DNA of 18,673 nucleotides, from contig CAMPGT010000042.1 in assembly GCA_946885665.1 (NCBI GenBank), forward strand, positions 1-18,673, in the 5' to 3' direction. Positions within the stretch are counted from its first letter, which is position 1, and each line of letters begins with the position of its first letter. Below, one piece after another: positions 1 through 8,327 of the stretch. The DNA comes from an uncultured Chitinophagaceae bacterium (GTDB lineage: Bacteria > Bacteroidota > Bacteroidia > Chitinophagales > Chitinophagaceae). A program made the position numbers and the translations under genes. The notes under the pieces are model-generated. The model was not told the DNA's origin, did not search any database, and was given only the letters and a program-made list of their open reading frames with translations.

Positions 1-5
1 TGCCG

Positions 6-2705
6 ATGTTCAAAAAAATAATCGTCACCATCATTTTATTGTGCCCGTTAGCGGTGATAACGGCCCAGCAGCATGCCTATAAAGTTATCGATTCCCTGTT
101 CAGCGACTATGCTGCGAAAAATAATTGTCCCGGCACAGTGTATGCTATTGTAGGGCCGGAAGGGACAATGCATAGCGGAAAAATTGGCTATGGCAACCTT
201 GAAAAGCGATATGCCGCCGATGAGCACACGGCATTCAGGATCGCCTCCATGACGAAAAGCACCGTTGCAATGGCTATCCTTCAACTGCGTGATGCGGGAA
301 AGCTGTCGCTCGACGATCCCGCCGCGAAATACATTCGTGAACTCGATTCCATAAAATATCCCACCGCCGATTCGCCACCGCTTACTGTAAGGAACCTTCT
401 CACGCACGCTGCGGGTTTTCCCGAAGACAATCCCTGGGGCGACCGGCAACTGGGCATCTCAGACGAAAAAATGCTGGACATGTTCCGCAAAGGCATCTCT
501 TTTTCGAATGCACCGGGCATCGCCTATGAATACAGCAATATGGGCTTTGCTATGCTGGGATACATTATCAAAAAAGTTAGTGGCCAACGGTATGAAGATT
601 ACATCACCCAAAATATATTCAGGCCGCTGGGCATGGATCACAGCTATTGGGAATATTCGGATGTGCCGGAAAAAACACTGGCGCTGGGTTACCGTTACCT
701 CAACGGGCAACACGTAAAGCAACCCATGCTGCATGACGGTGCGTATGGAGCGATGGGAGGATTGATTACCACGCTCGGAGATTTTCAGCGCTACGTATCT
801 TTTCATCTTTCAGCCTGGCCGCCCCGCAATGAACCGGAACATGGGCCACTGCGCAGAAGCTCGTTGAGAGAAATGCAGAAAGCATGGCAGTTCAGCGGAT
901 TGTATTCGGGTTCCGCATGTCCGTTGGTAACTGCCTACGGATACGGGCTTCGCTGGTCCACGAATTGTCATGGCACCGTTAGCGTAGGACATAGCGGCGG
1001 GCTGCCCGGCTTCGGTAGCAACTGGACCATTCTGCCCGACTATGGTATCGGTATGATCTGCTTCAGCAACAGCACTTACGCGCCGGCCAGCAGGATCAAT
1101 ATGAAGGCCCTCGACACACTCATCACCATGGCAAACCTCCAACCTTATACAATTCGGGTTTCCAAAATTCTGGAACAACGCAAAGACGAGCTGGTGCGTT
1201 TATTGCCCGAATGGCAAAACGCGCCCTCGACTCCTATTTTTGCGGAGAATTTTTTCCTCGATTATTTTCCGGATTCATTAAGAAAAGAATCACTCGCAGC
1301 CTTTAAAAAGGCGGGCAGGATTGTTCGCGTGCATGACATCGTTCCTGAAAATAATTTAAGAGGCACTTTTGTTATCGAGGGACAAAACGCAGACGTGGAA
1401 GTGTACTTCACCTTATCGCCGGAAAACCCGCCGCTTATACAGGAATTCAACATTCGCAGCGTTCCGTCACAACCGAAAACGGATGCTGTTCTTCAGAAAA
1501 TCTTATCGACGAACGAAGATCCACTATTTCGAAAGGTGATCGGTGACCCGGATAAATACAGGCTGCAAATTATCTACACGAAAATAGACCGCGATCGGAA
1601 TAACGTTCCTTCCTTTACCAATTACTATTTTCATCACGATCCGAACCTTTACTTTTACCCGGCATCAGTAGTGAAAATGCCACTGGCGTTTTTGTCGCTG
1701 GAAAAGATAAACAGATTGAATCGAAAAGGTGTTACCAAGAACGCCACGGTGATTTTTGATAGCAGCGAATCGTGGCATAGGCCGTTGCGCACCGACACTA
1801 CCGCCGCCGATGGCCGGCCCACTATCGCTCATTTTATTAAAAGGGCGTTTCTCATCAGCGAAAACGATCCGTATAACCGCATGTACCAATGGCTGGGGCA
1901 GGGACCCATTAACCGCAGCCTCCACGAAAAGGGATACGGCGACGTTCGCATCACCAGGCAGTTCATGGGCCTTACTGAAGAGCAAAACCGGCTCACGAAC
2001 GGGCTTCATTTCGTTGACGCGAAGGGCAGAACGATTTACACGCAACCGCCGTTGCACAACACGGATAGTTTCGACTTCAGCCACGTAATAAAGTTGGGCC
2101 GCGGGCACCTCGACCAAAACGACAGCCTGGTGATGCGGCCGCTCGATTTTACGAAGCAAAACAGTCTTTCGCTGCTCAGCATGCAGCAGATGCTGCAGTC
2201 GGTATTGTTTCCCGAATCGGTTGCCGAAACCAGCCGGTTCCTGCTGAAGCCTGATGATTACAAATTTCTTTACCGGTACCTTTCGCAGTATCCCTCTGAA
2301 ACACCGGACCCTAAATATGATACGGCCGAATTTTATGACAGCTACGTGAAATTTTTTTTCAGGAACAGTACCCGTCGTATGCCTGGGGGTGTGCGCGTAT
2401 TCAACAAGGTGGGCTGGTCGTACGGATTTTTAACGGATGTATCGTATGTGGCCGACTTCAACAACAAGATCGAATTTATGCTGTCGGCAACGTTGTACGT
2501 CAACAACGACGGCATTCTTAACGACAATGCATATGAATACGACAGTGTTGGCCATCCGTTTCTTTACCAGTTGGGACAAACCCTTTACCAGCACGAATTA
2601 AAAAGGCGCCGGCAAAATCCTCCCGACCTGTCGCGCTTTACGGTAAAATATGAGAAGAGGGATCCGAACGATAAGCGTCTGCCTTTATCGGAAGTGGATA
2701 ACTAA
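6..2705 (+). CDS. Secreted dual-domain serine hydrolase (class C-like + class A-like beta-lactamase folds)
   Basis: An 899-aa protein with an N-terminal Sec signal peptide (about residues 1-20, ending TAQ). The first domain (about 25-380) has the class C beta-lactamase/DD-peptidase set: SMTK at 81-84 (Ser81/Lys84), YSN at 176-178 and HSGG at 329-332. Residues 385-485 look like the small accessory domain often attached to such hydrolases. A second hydrolase domain (about 490-870) resembles class A-type enzymes: SVVK at 554-557, SEN at 618-620 and KVG at 801-803. Both domains keep the nucleophile and general-base residues, so both may be active. Likely roles are periplasmic hydrolysis of peptidoglycan peptides, beta-lactams or small esters/amides; the substrate cannot be told from sequence. 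The two modules are usually found as separate proteins of about 400-500 aa, so the fusion is odd. Only five bases precede the ATG, so the upstream signals are not visible, but the signal peptide appears complete. Confidence 0.93.
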   Translation: MFKKIIVTIILLCPLAVITAQQHAYKVIDSLFSDYAAKNNCPGTVYAIVGPEGTMHSGKIGYGNLEKRYAADEHTAFRIASMTKSTVAMAILQLRDAGKLSLDDPAAKYIRELDSIKYPTADSPPLTVRNLLTHAAGFPEDNPWGDRQLGISDEKMLDMFRKGISFSNAPGIAYEYSNMGFAMLGYIIKKVSGQRYEDYITQNIFRPLGMDHSYWEYSDVPEKTLALGYRYLNGQHVKQPMLHDGAYGAMGGLITTLGDFQRYVSFHLSAWPPRNEPEHGPLRRSSLREMQKAWQFSGLYSGSACPLVTAYGYGLRWSTNCHGTVSVGHSGGLPGFGSNWTILPDYGIGMICFSNSTYAPASRINMKALDTLITMANLQPYTIRVSKILEQRKDELVRLLPEWQNAPSTPIFAENFFLDYFPDSLRKESLAAFKKAGRIVRVHDIVPENNLRGTFVIEGQNADVEVYFTLSPENPPLIQEFNIRSVPSQPKTDAVLQKILSTNEDPLFRKVIGDPDKYRLQIIYTKIDRDRNNVPSFTNYYFHHDPNLYFYPASVVKMPLAFLSLEKINRLNRKGVTKNATVIFDSSESWHRPLRTDTTAADGRPTIAHFIKRAFLISENDPYNRMYQWLGQGPINRSLHEKGYGDVRITRQFMGLTEEQNRLTNGLHFVDAKGRTIYTQPPLHNTDSFDFSHVIKLGRGHLDQNDSLVMRPLDFTKQNSLSLLSMQQMLQSVLFPESVAETSRFLLKPDDYKFLYRYLSQYPSETPDPKYDTAEFYDSYVKFFFRNSTRRMPGGVRVFNKVGWSYGFLTDVSYVADFNNKIEFMLSATLYVNNDGILNDNAYEYDSVGHPFLYQLGQTLYQHELKRRRQNPPDLSRFTVKYEKRDPNDKRLPLSEVDN

Positions 2706-2722
2706 ATGTTACCTGGTAGTTG

Positions 2723-4063
2723 TCAGGCTGCTTCTGTGGGGCGTTTTTCAAATGTTCGCAGTGCATCCGGAAGTCTTGCCATATCCAGTTTCGAAATGAT
2801 CAGTGTGAATTTGCCGGTGGGCGTTTTGATAATATCTTCCTCATTCACAAACCTGAATTCGATCGTGGCGGTGTCGTTCATTCTTTGCCTCAGTCTTTTT
2901 GCGATTAGCTGTTCATCTTCTTTGCTGAAACCGGGCGCCACCACCAGGTTGACCTGTATGGCATTCACCCGTTCCTGTAAGACCTGTGCATACTGCAAGT
3001 GTTTGATACCCTGGAAAGCAATGCCCAGGCCGTTTACCAGTGTGCCGTCGGAAAGGAGTACAGCATCTTCGAACCGTCCCTGTATGTAGCTGATGGCTTT
3101 TTCTTTTCCGCATGCACAGGGCCCGTCGAGCAGGTGAAAAACATCATCCACGTAGTACCTGATCAGCGGGAATGAGCGGTTGCACAGCGAAGTGGTAATG
3201 ACCCCGTTTCTTTTGAACTCGTTATAGGAATACATCGGGAACTCGTGGTAGTTGCCATGCGCGCATTGTCCGAGCGTAATGGTCCGTTCAGCATTCCCGT
3301 ACCAGTCGATCACTTTTGTATGCAGCGTTGCTTCAATCTTTTCGCGCTGGAAGGGGTATAAAGTTGAAGACGCGGTAAACACCATTGGAACGGTAAACTG
3401 GAGGTTGGCCTCGTTCATCAGGTTAACCATTGCATACAGGGTGCTGGGCAGTGTGCTGATGGCTTTTGGCTTAAATTCCTCGATCAGTTGCACATACTTG
3501 CCGATGTTTGCGGCAGAAAGCATGTAGATCGAGAGATAGAGAACATTTTCCGTCTTGTTGTAGTAAGAAAGCGTTTTGTTATCCAGCTTTCCGCGCATGG
3601 ACACTATCGGGTCGCCGATGTTGAGGCCATGCATCATGCGGAAGTACCACACGTACGCGTTCTCACGGATGATTGAGCCCGGCGACCGGTACACGGTCAA
3701 CGGTGTGCCCGATGTGCCGCTCGTAAGGCCCTCCTTCAGCAGGAAGGGAAACGTGGTGCACATCGCTTTGCGGTTCGCCAGTATATCTGCCTTATTGATG
3801 ACGGGTAACGAACTGTATATTTCGCTGAACGGTTTTGCCGTATTTACGTTTTTGTAAAGGCGGCGGTAATAATCGGAGTGTTTTTTTGCATACCCGATCA
3901 TGTCCATCGCTTTCTTTTGCTTCAGCGCATTGTGTTCGGCCTCCGATAAATGTTCATGCTGTTTGATCTTTTTGATTTCATGTGCAAGCCAGGCATTATG
4001 CTTACTTAAAAAGACCAGTTGATCTTTGATATCCTTTAAACCCAGGGTTCTAGACATAAACAT
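2723..4063 (-). CDS. PaaK/CapK-family adenylate-forming enzyme (phenylacetate-CoA ligase-like)
   Basis: A 446-aa member of the ANL adenylating superfamily, of the phenylacetate-CoA ligase/CapK type. Visible motifs are the phosphate-binding loop LTSGTSGTP (113-121), the YGNAERT block (255-261), IRYYVDD (301-307), the GRFED hinge region (329-333) and a C-terminal KTPTGK (413-418) whose Lys could be the catalytic one. Cysteines near 267 and in CACGK (316-320) fit the metal-binding Cys cluster common in this family. The known chemistry is ATP-dependent activation of a carboxylate to an acyl-AMP, often then to a CoA thioester. CapK-like relatives sit in polysaccharide loci, but no such genes are next to this one, so the substrate is unknown. 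It is a cytoplasmic protein with no signal peptide. The gene converges on the serine hydrolase with 17 bp between the stops. A second in-frame ATG at 4057 is an equally possible start. Confidence 0.9.
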   Translation of the reverse strand: MFMSRTLGLKDIKDQLVFLSKHNAWLAHEIKKIKQHEHLSEAEHNALKQKKAMDMIGYAKKHSDYYRRLYKNVNTAKPFSEIYSSLPVINKADILANRKAMCTTFPFLLKEGLTSGTSGTPLTVYRSPGSIIRENAYVWYFRMMHGLNIGDPIVSMRGKLDNKTLSYYNKTENVLYLSIYMLSAANIGKYVQLIEEFKPKAISTLPSTLYAMVNLMNEANLQFTVPMVFTASSTLYPFQREKIEATLHTKVIDWYGNAERTITLGQCAHGNYHEFPMYSYNEFKRNGVITTSLCNRSFPLIRYYVDDVFHLLDGPCACGKEKAISYIQGRFEDAVLLSDGTLVNGLGIAFQGIKHLQYAQVLQERVNAIQVNLVVAPGFSKEDEQLIAKRLRQRMNDTATIEFRFVNEEDIIKTPTGKFTLIISKLDMARLPDALRTFEKRPTEAA

Positions 4064-4259
4064 TCCGAATTGACAGTCAGCAAGATATGCTGTGCTGCGA
4101 CAAATAAAAAAACATTCTGGTTCGGGGGTTTTAAAGGGAGATCAAGGGTCAAATTAACAAAATAAATGTTATTATTTCAAATATTACCGGTAAAGACTCT
4201 GAAAACTGTGCCAGAATTGAAATACCTCATCTGGTTCGTAAATTCGCTATCCTTCGCAC
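4064..4259. promoter_or_regulatory. Divergent intergenic region with promoter-like elements
   Basis: This 196-bp AT-rich gap separates the divergent PaaK-like and dehydratase genes, so it should hold both promoters. For the plus strand, TAAATTCG (4239-4246) differs by one base from the Bacteroidota -7 element TAnnTTTG and has TTGA (4217-4220) about 18 bp upstream as a possible -33 element. TATCCTTCG at 4248-4256 is another, looser candidate just before the ATG. On the minus strand TATCTTGC (complement of 4080-4087) is a weak candidate. A perfect palindrome sits at 4184-4193. These are pattern matches only. Confidence 0.35.
4184..4193. promoter_or_regulatory. Palindrome TTACCGGTAA, possible operator
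   Basis: A perfect 10-bp palindrome with a central CG lies 66 bp upstream of the dehydratase start. Central-CG palindromes are typical of LacI-family operators, which often control sugar-acid operons. No regulator gene is visible next to it, so the assignment is a guess from form and position. Confidence 0.25.
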
Positions 4260-5951
4260 ATGTATCCATGCGGCTCAAAAAAATTGAATAAAACATTAAG
4301 CGTGCAAAAAATATTGCAGATCAATCCTAAAGACAATGTGGTGGTGGCACTGACGGACCTTCCAAAGGGTTCAACAATTGAAATAAATGATGAAACGATC
4401 GTTCTGGGAGCCGGCATTCAGTCGAAACACAAGGCAGCGGTTAAAGACCTGCAAACAGGTGAAGAAGTAATCATGTACGGCGTGTTGGTTGGCCGAGCAA
4501 TGCAGCCGATTGCAAAAGGAGATGCCATTACGACCCAAAACATTCAGCATGCTTCGAATGAAAATTATAGAAAGTCGAAACAATATGAATGGGCGCCGCC
4601 CGACGTGAGCAAGTGGAAAGACAGGACGTTCAACGGTTATCTGCGTTCAGACGGGAGGGTGGGCACCGCCAATTACTGGTTATTTATTCCCACCGTGTTT
4701 TGCGAGAACCGCAACCTCGATTACATAAAGGACGCAATGATGCACCAGTTGGGATATGCACCTTCCCACAAATACCGGAAAGCCGTTAACAAGATCGTCA
4801 GTGCAATTGCCGATACAAAAAACATTGGCTCGATGTCGCCGGAATCGCTGCTGAGCGAAGAGCATGTTGAAGTGAAAGACAGGCTGTTCAAAAATATAGA
4901 CGGCCTTAAGTTCCTGAACCACATTGGGGGCTGCGGTGGCACGAGGCAGGACAGCGAAGTGCTGGGTAAATTGCTTGCTGCGTATGCGGATCATCCCAAC
5001 GTTGCAGGTGTTACCGTGTTGAGCCTCGGTTGTCAGCATCTTCAAACAGATGGGCTGAAACAACACATCTTTGCACGAAACCCATCTTTCGATAAACCGT
5101 TGTTGATTTTTGAACAGCAGCAATCGAAAAGTGAGGAGGTAATGATCGTGGACGCTATCAAACAAACATTCGAGGGTTTGATCGAAGCAAATAAAATTGA
5201 AAGAACGCCGCAGCCGCTAAGCAAATTAAGCATCGGCGTCAAATGCGGCGGCAGTGATGGTTTTTCAGGGATCTCCGCCAACCCGTCGGTAGGTGTATGT
5301 TCAGACCTGGTGGTGGCGCTCGGCGGACAGGTACTGCTCGCAGAATTTCCGGAACTGTACGGCGTTGAGCAGGAACTGGTGGACAGATGCGACAGTTATG
5401 AGGCCGCAGAAAAGTTCACCACATTGATGAAAGCCTATGATCAGCAGGCGCGGTCGGTGGGGAGTGGCTTCTATATGAACCCTTCGCCGGGCAATATCAG
5501 GGATGGGCTCATCACCGATGCCATCAAATCGGCGGGTGCGGCCCGGAAAGGGGGAACGGCGCCAATTGCAGATGTATTGGATTATACGGAGCCGGCAACA
5601 AAGCCCGGATTGCATCTCGTATGCACGCCGGGCAACGATGTTGAAGCCACCACAGGAAAGGCCGCGAGCGGAGCCACGCTTATATTGTTTACGACGGGAT
5701 TGGGCACACCTACCGGCAATGCCGTTGCGCCCACTGTCAAGCTGGCAACCAACACGGCGCTGGCGCGCAGAATGGGCGACATTATTGACATCGATTGCGG
5801 CAGTGTGGTTACTGGCGAAGTAAGTTTGCAGCAAATGGGCGAACAAATCCTGGAGTATTGCATCAGGGCGGCCAGCGGCGAAGTGATTCCGAAAGCCGTA
5901 CAACTGGGACAAGATGATTTCATACCGTGGAAGAGAGGCGTGAGCTTATAA
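4260..5951 (+). CDS. UxaA-family sugar-acid dehydratase (altronate dehydratase-like, SAF + catalytic domain)
   Basis: A 563-aa cytoplasmic protein carrying both parts of the altronate/galactarate dehydratase family: an N-terminal SAF domain (about residues 18-95) and the long catalytic domain (about 125-560). Family landmarks include GGCGGT (223-228), KCGGSDGFSG (328-337) and the C-terminal TTGLGTPTGN (478-487). The family dehydrates aldonic or aldaric acids to 2-keto-3-deoxy acids in an iron-dependent reaction. It is first in a run with an L-fucose-dehydrogenase-like SDR (21-bp gap) and a GH32 hydrolase, so the true substrate could be a 6-deoxy-sugar acid such as L-fuconate rather than D-altronate; this is inference. 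The start is uncertain: homology seems to begin near residue 12, and TTG at 4284 would also fit. The first residues (MYPCGSKK) look unlike a usual family start. Confidence 0.9.
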   Translation: MYPCGSKKLNKTLSVQKILQINPKDNVVVALTDLPKGSTIEINDETIVLGAGIQSKHKAAVKDLQTGEEVIMYGVLVGRAMQPIAKGDAITTQNIQHASNENYRKSKQYEWAPPDVSKWKDRTFNGYLRSDGRVGTANYWLFIPTVFCENRNLDYIKDAMMHQLGYAPSHKYRKAVNKIVSAIADTKNIGSMSPESLLSEEHVEVKDRLFKNIDGLKFLNHIGGCGGTRQDSEVLGKLLAAYADHPNVAGVTVLSLGCQHLQTDGLKQHIFARNPSFDKPLLIFEQQQSKSEEVMIVDAIKQTFEGLIEANKIERTPQPLSKLSIGVKCGGSDGFSGISANPSVGVCSDLVVALGGQVLLAEFPELYGVEQELVDRCDSYEAAEKFTTLMKAYDQQARSVGSGFYMNPSPGNIRDGLITDAIKSAGAARKGGTAPIADVLDYTEPATKPGLHLVCTPGNDVEATTGKAASGATLILFTTGLGTPTGNAVAPTVKLATNTALARRMGDIIDIDCGSVVTGEVSLQQMGEQILEYCIRAASGEVIPKAVQLGQDDFIPWKRGVSL

Positions 5952-5972
5952 AACAACAATTAACCCGTAACA

Positions 5973-6761
5973 ATGGATCTACATCTGCAAGGTAAAATTA
6001 TCATCGTAACAGGCGGGGCCAAGGGAATAGGAGAAGGCATCGTGCGGATGCTCGCTGCCGAAGGCGCAGTGCCTGTGATATTCGGTCGTAATCAACAAGA
6101 CAATGAGCGGTTGGTGGCGGACTTAAAAAAAGAAGGCTTGACCGCCGAACATGTAGTGGCCGAGTTGAATGATGCACCGGCCTGCAAGGGCGCCGTACAG
6201 CAGGTGATCGACCGGTTTAACCGTATTGACGGGGTGGTGAACAATGCCGGGTATAATGATGGCGTGGGCCTGGAAAATGGCGACTACGAAAAATTCGTGC
6301 TGAGCCTGCATCGTAACCTTGTACATTATTATTTGGTGGTTCATTACGCGCTTCCGGAACTAAAAAAAGTAAGCGGGCCCATCGTTAATATTTCGTCGAA
6401 GACCGGAGAAACCGGTCAGGGCAATACGTCGGGATATGCCGCTGCCAATGGGGGGAGGAATGCTTTGACCCGTGAGTGGGCAGTGGAACTGCTGAAATAC
6501 CGCATTCGTGTAAATGCTATTGTAGTGGCCGAGTGCTGGACACCGCAATATGCCAACTGGATAGAAAACTTTGACAACGCCGAAGAGATGAAGAAGAAGA
6601 TAACGGCAAACATTCCGCTCGAAAACAGGATGACGACCACCGCGGAAATTGCCAGTATGGCTTGTCTTCTCCTGTCCGACCAGTCGAGTCATACCACGGG
6701 CCAGATCATACATGTTGACGGAGGGTATGTACATCTCGACAGGGCGCTCGCGAATGCCTAG
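5973..6761 (+). CDS. SDR-family oxidoreductase, L-fucose dehydrogenase-like, with YxxxN in place of YxxxK
   Basis: A 262-aa classical short-chain dehydrogenase/reductase. It shows the Rossmann motif TGGAKGIG (13-20), NNAG (90-93), the catalytic Ser142 in NISS and Tyr155 at the normal +13 spacing, and the family C-terminal HVDGGYVHLDRA. From memory of the family, the overall pattern (NDGVGLE, NLVHYY, TGQGNTSGY, LTREWA) matches bacterial NAD(P)-dependent L-fucose dehydrogenases, which oxidise L-fucose and similar sugars to lactones. The position of the catalytic Lys is Asn159 (codon AAT at 6447-6449), so the usual YxxxK reads YAAAN. This may mean altered chemistry, a relocated Lys or a distinct subfamily. 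It lies 21 bp after the dehydratase and 16 bp before the GH32 gene, probably in one transcript. The oxidoreductase call is firm; the substrate is inferred. Confidence 0.88.
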   Translation: MDLHLQGKIIIVTGGAKGIGEGIVRMLAAEGAVPVIFGRNQQDNERLVADLKKEGLTAEHVVAELNDAPACKGAVQQVIDRFNRIDGVVNNAGYNDGVGLENGDYEKFVLSLHRNLVHYYLVVHYALPELKKVSGPIVNISSKTGETGQGNTSGYAAANGGRNALTREWAVELLKYRIRVNAIVVAECWTPQYANWIENFDNAEEMKKKITANIPLENRMTTTAEIASMACLLLSDQSSHTTGQIIHVDGGYVHLDRALANA

Positions 6762-6777
6762 CGAATACTAATTGATT

Positions 6778-8316
6778 ATGATAAAGCGATTCATTGCCGT
6801 ATTGTTCCTGGCGCATGTATTATTTCCCTCGTTCGGACAAACAGACACCGTTCCCACACCGCAATGGCGGCCGGTGTATCACTTCACGCCATTGAAGAAC
6901 TGGACGAATGACCCGAACGGGTTGCTGTATATTGACGGCACCTATCATTTATATCACCAGTACAATCCCTTCGAAAACAAGTGGGGGCACATGAGCTGGG
7001 GCCACGCTACCAGCAAGGATCTGCTGCATTGGCGACACCTGCCCGTTGCGATGGAGGAAATTGTAACGCCGGATACCATTTCCATTTTTTCCGGCTCGGC
7101 AGTGTGGGATCATAATAATTCCAGCGGCCTCTGCAAAGCGGAAGGATGCATGATCGCCATATTCACCGGCAACCACAGTTTGCGGAAAGAAAAGCAGTAC
7201 ATCAGTTACAGCAACGATACGGGCAGAACGTTTACCTTTTACGATAAAAATCCTGTTATAGACCTGAACAAAAAAGACTTCAGGGATCCCTCGGTGTTCT
7301 GGTATGAAAAGGGAAAGTATTGGTTGATGACGGTGGCGCTGCCAACGGAGCATAAAATAAGCTTTTACAGATCTTCGGATCTGAAAGATTGGACACACCT
7401 GAGTGACTTTGGGCCGGAAGGATATGCGAAGAATGTATGGGAATGTCCATTTCTGATCAGGCTTCCTGTAGATGGCAGCGACGACAACATGAAATGGGTG
7501 CTGGTGCTTTCTACGGGTGGACCAAAAGGAGGACCTTCCATGCAATACTTTGTGGGAAATTTCGACGGGGAGAAATTTACTTCCGATCATTCAACCGATA
7601 CGATGTCGTTTGTGGATTATGGCGATTCTTTTTATGCTGCTATCCCATGGAACGGTTTGCCCGGCGATAACAAAACTTTTATCGGCTGGTTGGTGCCGGG
7701 TCCGCAGCAAACACATCCCTGGAAGGGCCAGATGTCAATTCCGAGAGATCTCTCATTAAAAACAACTTCTGCTGGAATAAAGCTTATTCAAACTCCTGCT
7801 GCTGTGATCAAAAATTCGCTCGGACAGCTTGTTAGGCAGAAGCCGTTGCTTAGGAAAAATATAAAAGTGGCAGACAGGGAAATCAACATTCGAAAGCCCG
7901 GACAACGGAACCAAAACGCCTATTGGCTCGAAGCGGCAATCGACATGGGAACGGCTGCTGAATTTGGATTGAAGGTCGCCTCCAATAAAAAAGATGATGA
8001 AACGGTCATCACTTATGACCGGTCGCTTCGCAAACTTGTAGTTGACCGCAGTAAAAGTCCTAACGGCGAGATCAGGGAAGGGAGGGAGAAACAAGAAGTA
8101 AATGTTATTGGCAGCGGAAACGAAATCAGGTTCGAAATACTCGTTGACAATTCATCGCTTGAAATATTTGTGAACGATGGGGAAGAAGTTTTGACAACAT
8201 TAGTGTTCCCCGGTGAAGGAGCATCAGGGTTGTCTTTATTTGCGAGCGGTGGTCAGGCGAACGTTGAAGAGCTGAAGGTTTGGGATATGTCGTCGCTCAA
8301 ACCTTCAGCATTGTAA
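6778..8316 (+). CDS. Secreted GH32 fructan hydrolase (levanase/inulinase/invertase type)
   Basis: A 512-aa glycoside hydrolase of family 32. Numbering from the ATG at 6778, it has a Sec signal peptide (about 1-20, ending FGQ), the five-bladed propeller domain with WTNDPNG (nucleophile Asp45), FRDP (stabilising Asp170) and WECP (acid/base Glu222), and the C-terminal beta-sandwich module (about 340-505) ending in ELKVWD. Family members cleave beta-fructosidic bonds in sucrose, inulin or levan; the exact preference cannot be read here. An in-frame TTG at 6772 extends the frame by two codons, but the ATG gives a normal signal peptide. It follows the SDR by 16 bp and is the last gene of the run. 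There is no SusC/SusD pair nearby, as would be usual for a Bacteroidota fructan utilisation locus. The 3' end of the gene lies within a 12-bp inverted repeat. Confidence 0.94.
   Translation: MIKRFIAVLFLAHVLFPSFGQTDTVPTPQWRPVYHFTPLKNWTNDPNGLLYIDGTYHLYHQYNPFENKWGHMSWGHATSKDLLHWRHLPVAMEEIVTPDTISIFSGSAVWDHNNSSGLCKAEGCMIAIFTGNHSLRKEKQYISYSNDTGRTFTFYDKNPVIDLNKKDFRDPSVFWYEKGKYWLMTVALPTEHKISFYRSSDLKDWTHLSDFGPEGYAKNVWECPFLIRLPVDGSDDNMKWVLVLSTGGPKGGPSMQYFVGNFDGEKFTSDHSTDTMSFVDYGDSFYAAIPWNGLPGDNKTFIGWLVPGPQQTHPWKGQMSIPRDLSLKTTSAGIKLIQTPAAVIKNSLGQLVRQKPLLRKNIKVADREINIRKPGQRNQNAYWLEAAIDMGTAAEFGLKVASNKKDDETVITYDRSLRKLVVDRSKSPNGEIREGREKQEVNVIGSGNEIRFEILVDNSSLEIFVNDGEEVLTTLVFPGEGASGLSLFASGGQANVEELKVWDMSSLKPSAL
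8271..8309. terminator. Perfect 12-bp inverted repeat at convergent gene ends, possible bidirectional terminator
   Basis: GCTGAAGGTTTG (8271-8282) and CAAACCTTCAGC (8298-8309) are exact reverse complements separated by 15 bases. The hairpin lies inside the last codons of the GH32 gene, just before its stop, and 19 bp beyond the stop of the opposing gene. No strong T-run follows on either strand, so an intrinsic terminator is not proven. It could instead stabilise the 3' ends of the two converging transcripts. Confidence 0.45.
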
Positions 8317-8327
8317 TCAGTTGGCCA

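Noticed and set aside
2706..2722. Possible terminator (CCTG...CAGG) between the first two convergent genes
   Set aside because: A 4-bp stem with an 8-base loop and no T-run is too weak to call.
5301..5912. 203-codon minus-strand frame inside the UxaA-family gene
   Set aside because: Antisense to the conserved catalytic domain; Arg/Cys/His-rich composition is typical of a shadow frame.
6949..7590. 213-codon minus-strand frame inside the GH32 gene
   Set aside because: Antisense to conserved GH32 propeller sequence; no recognisable domain, no start context.
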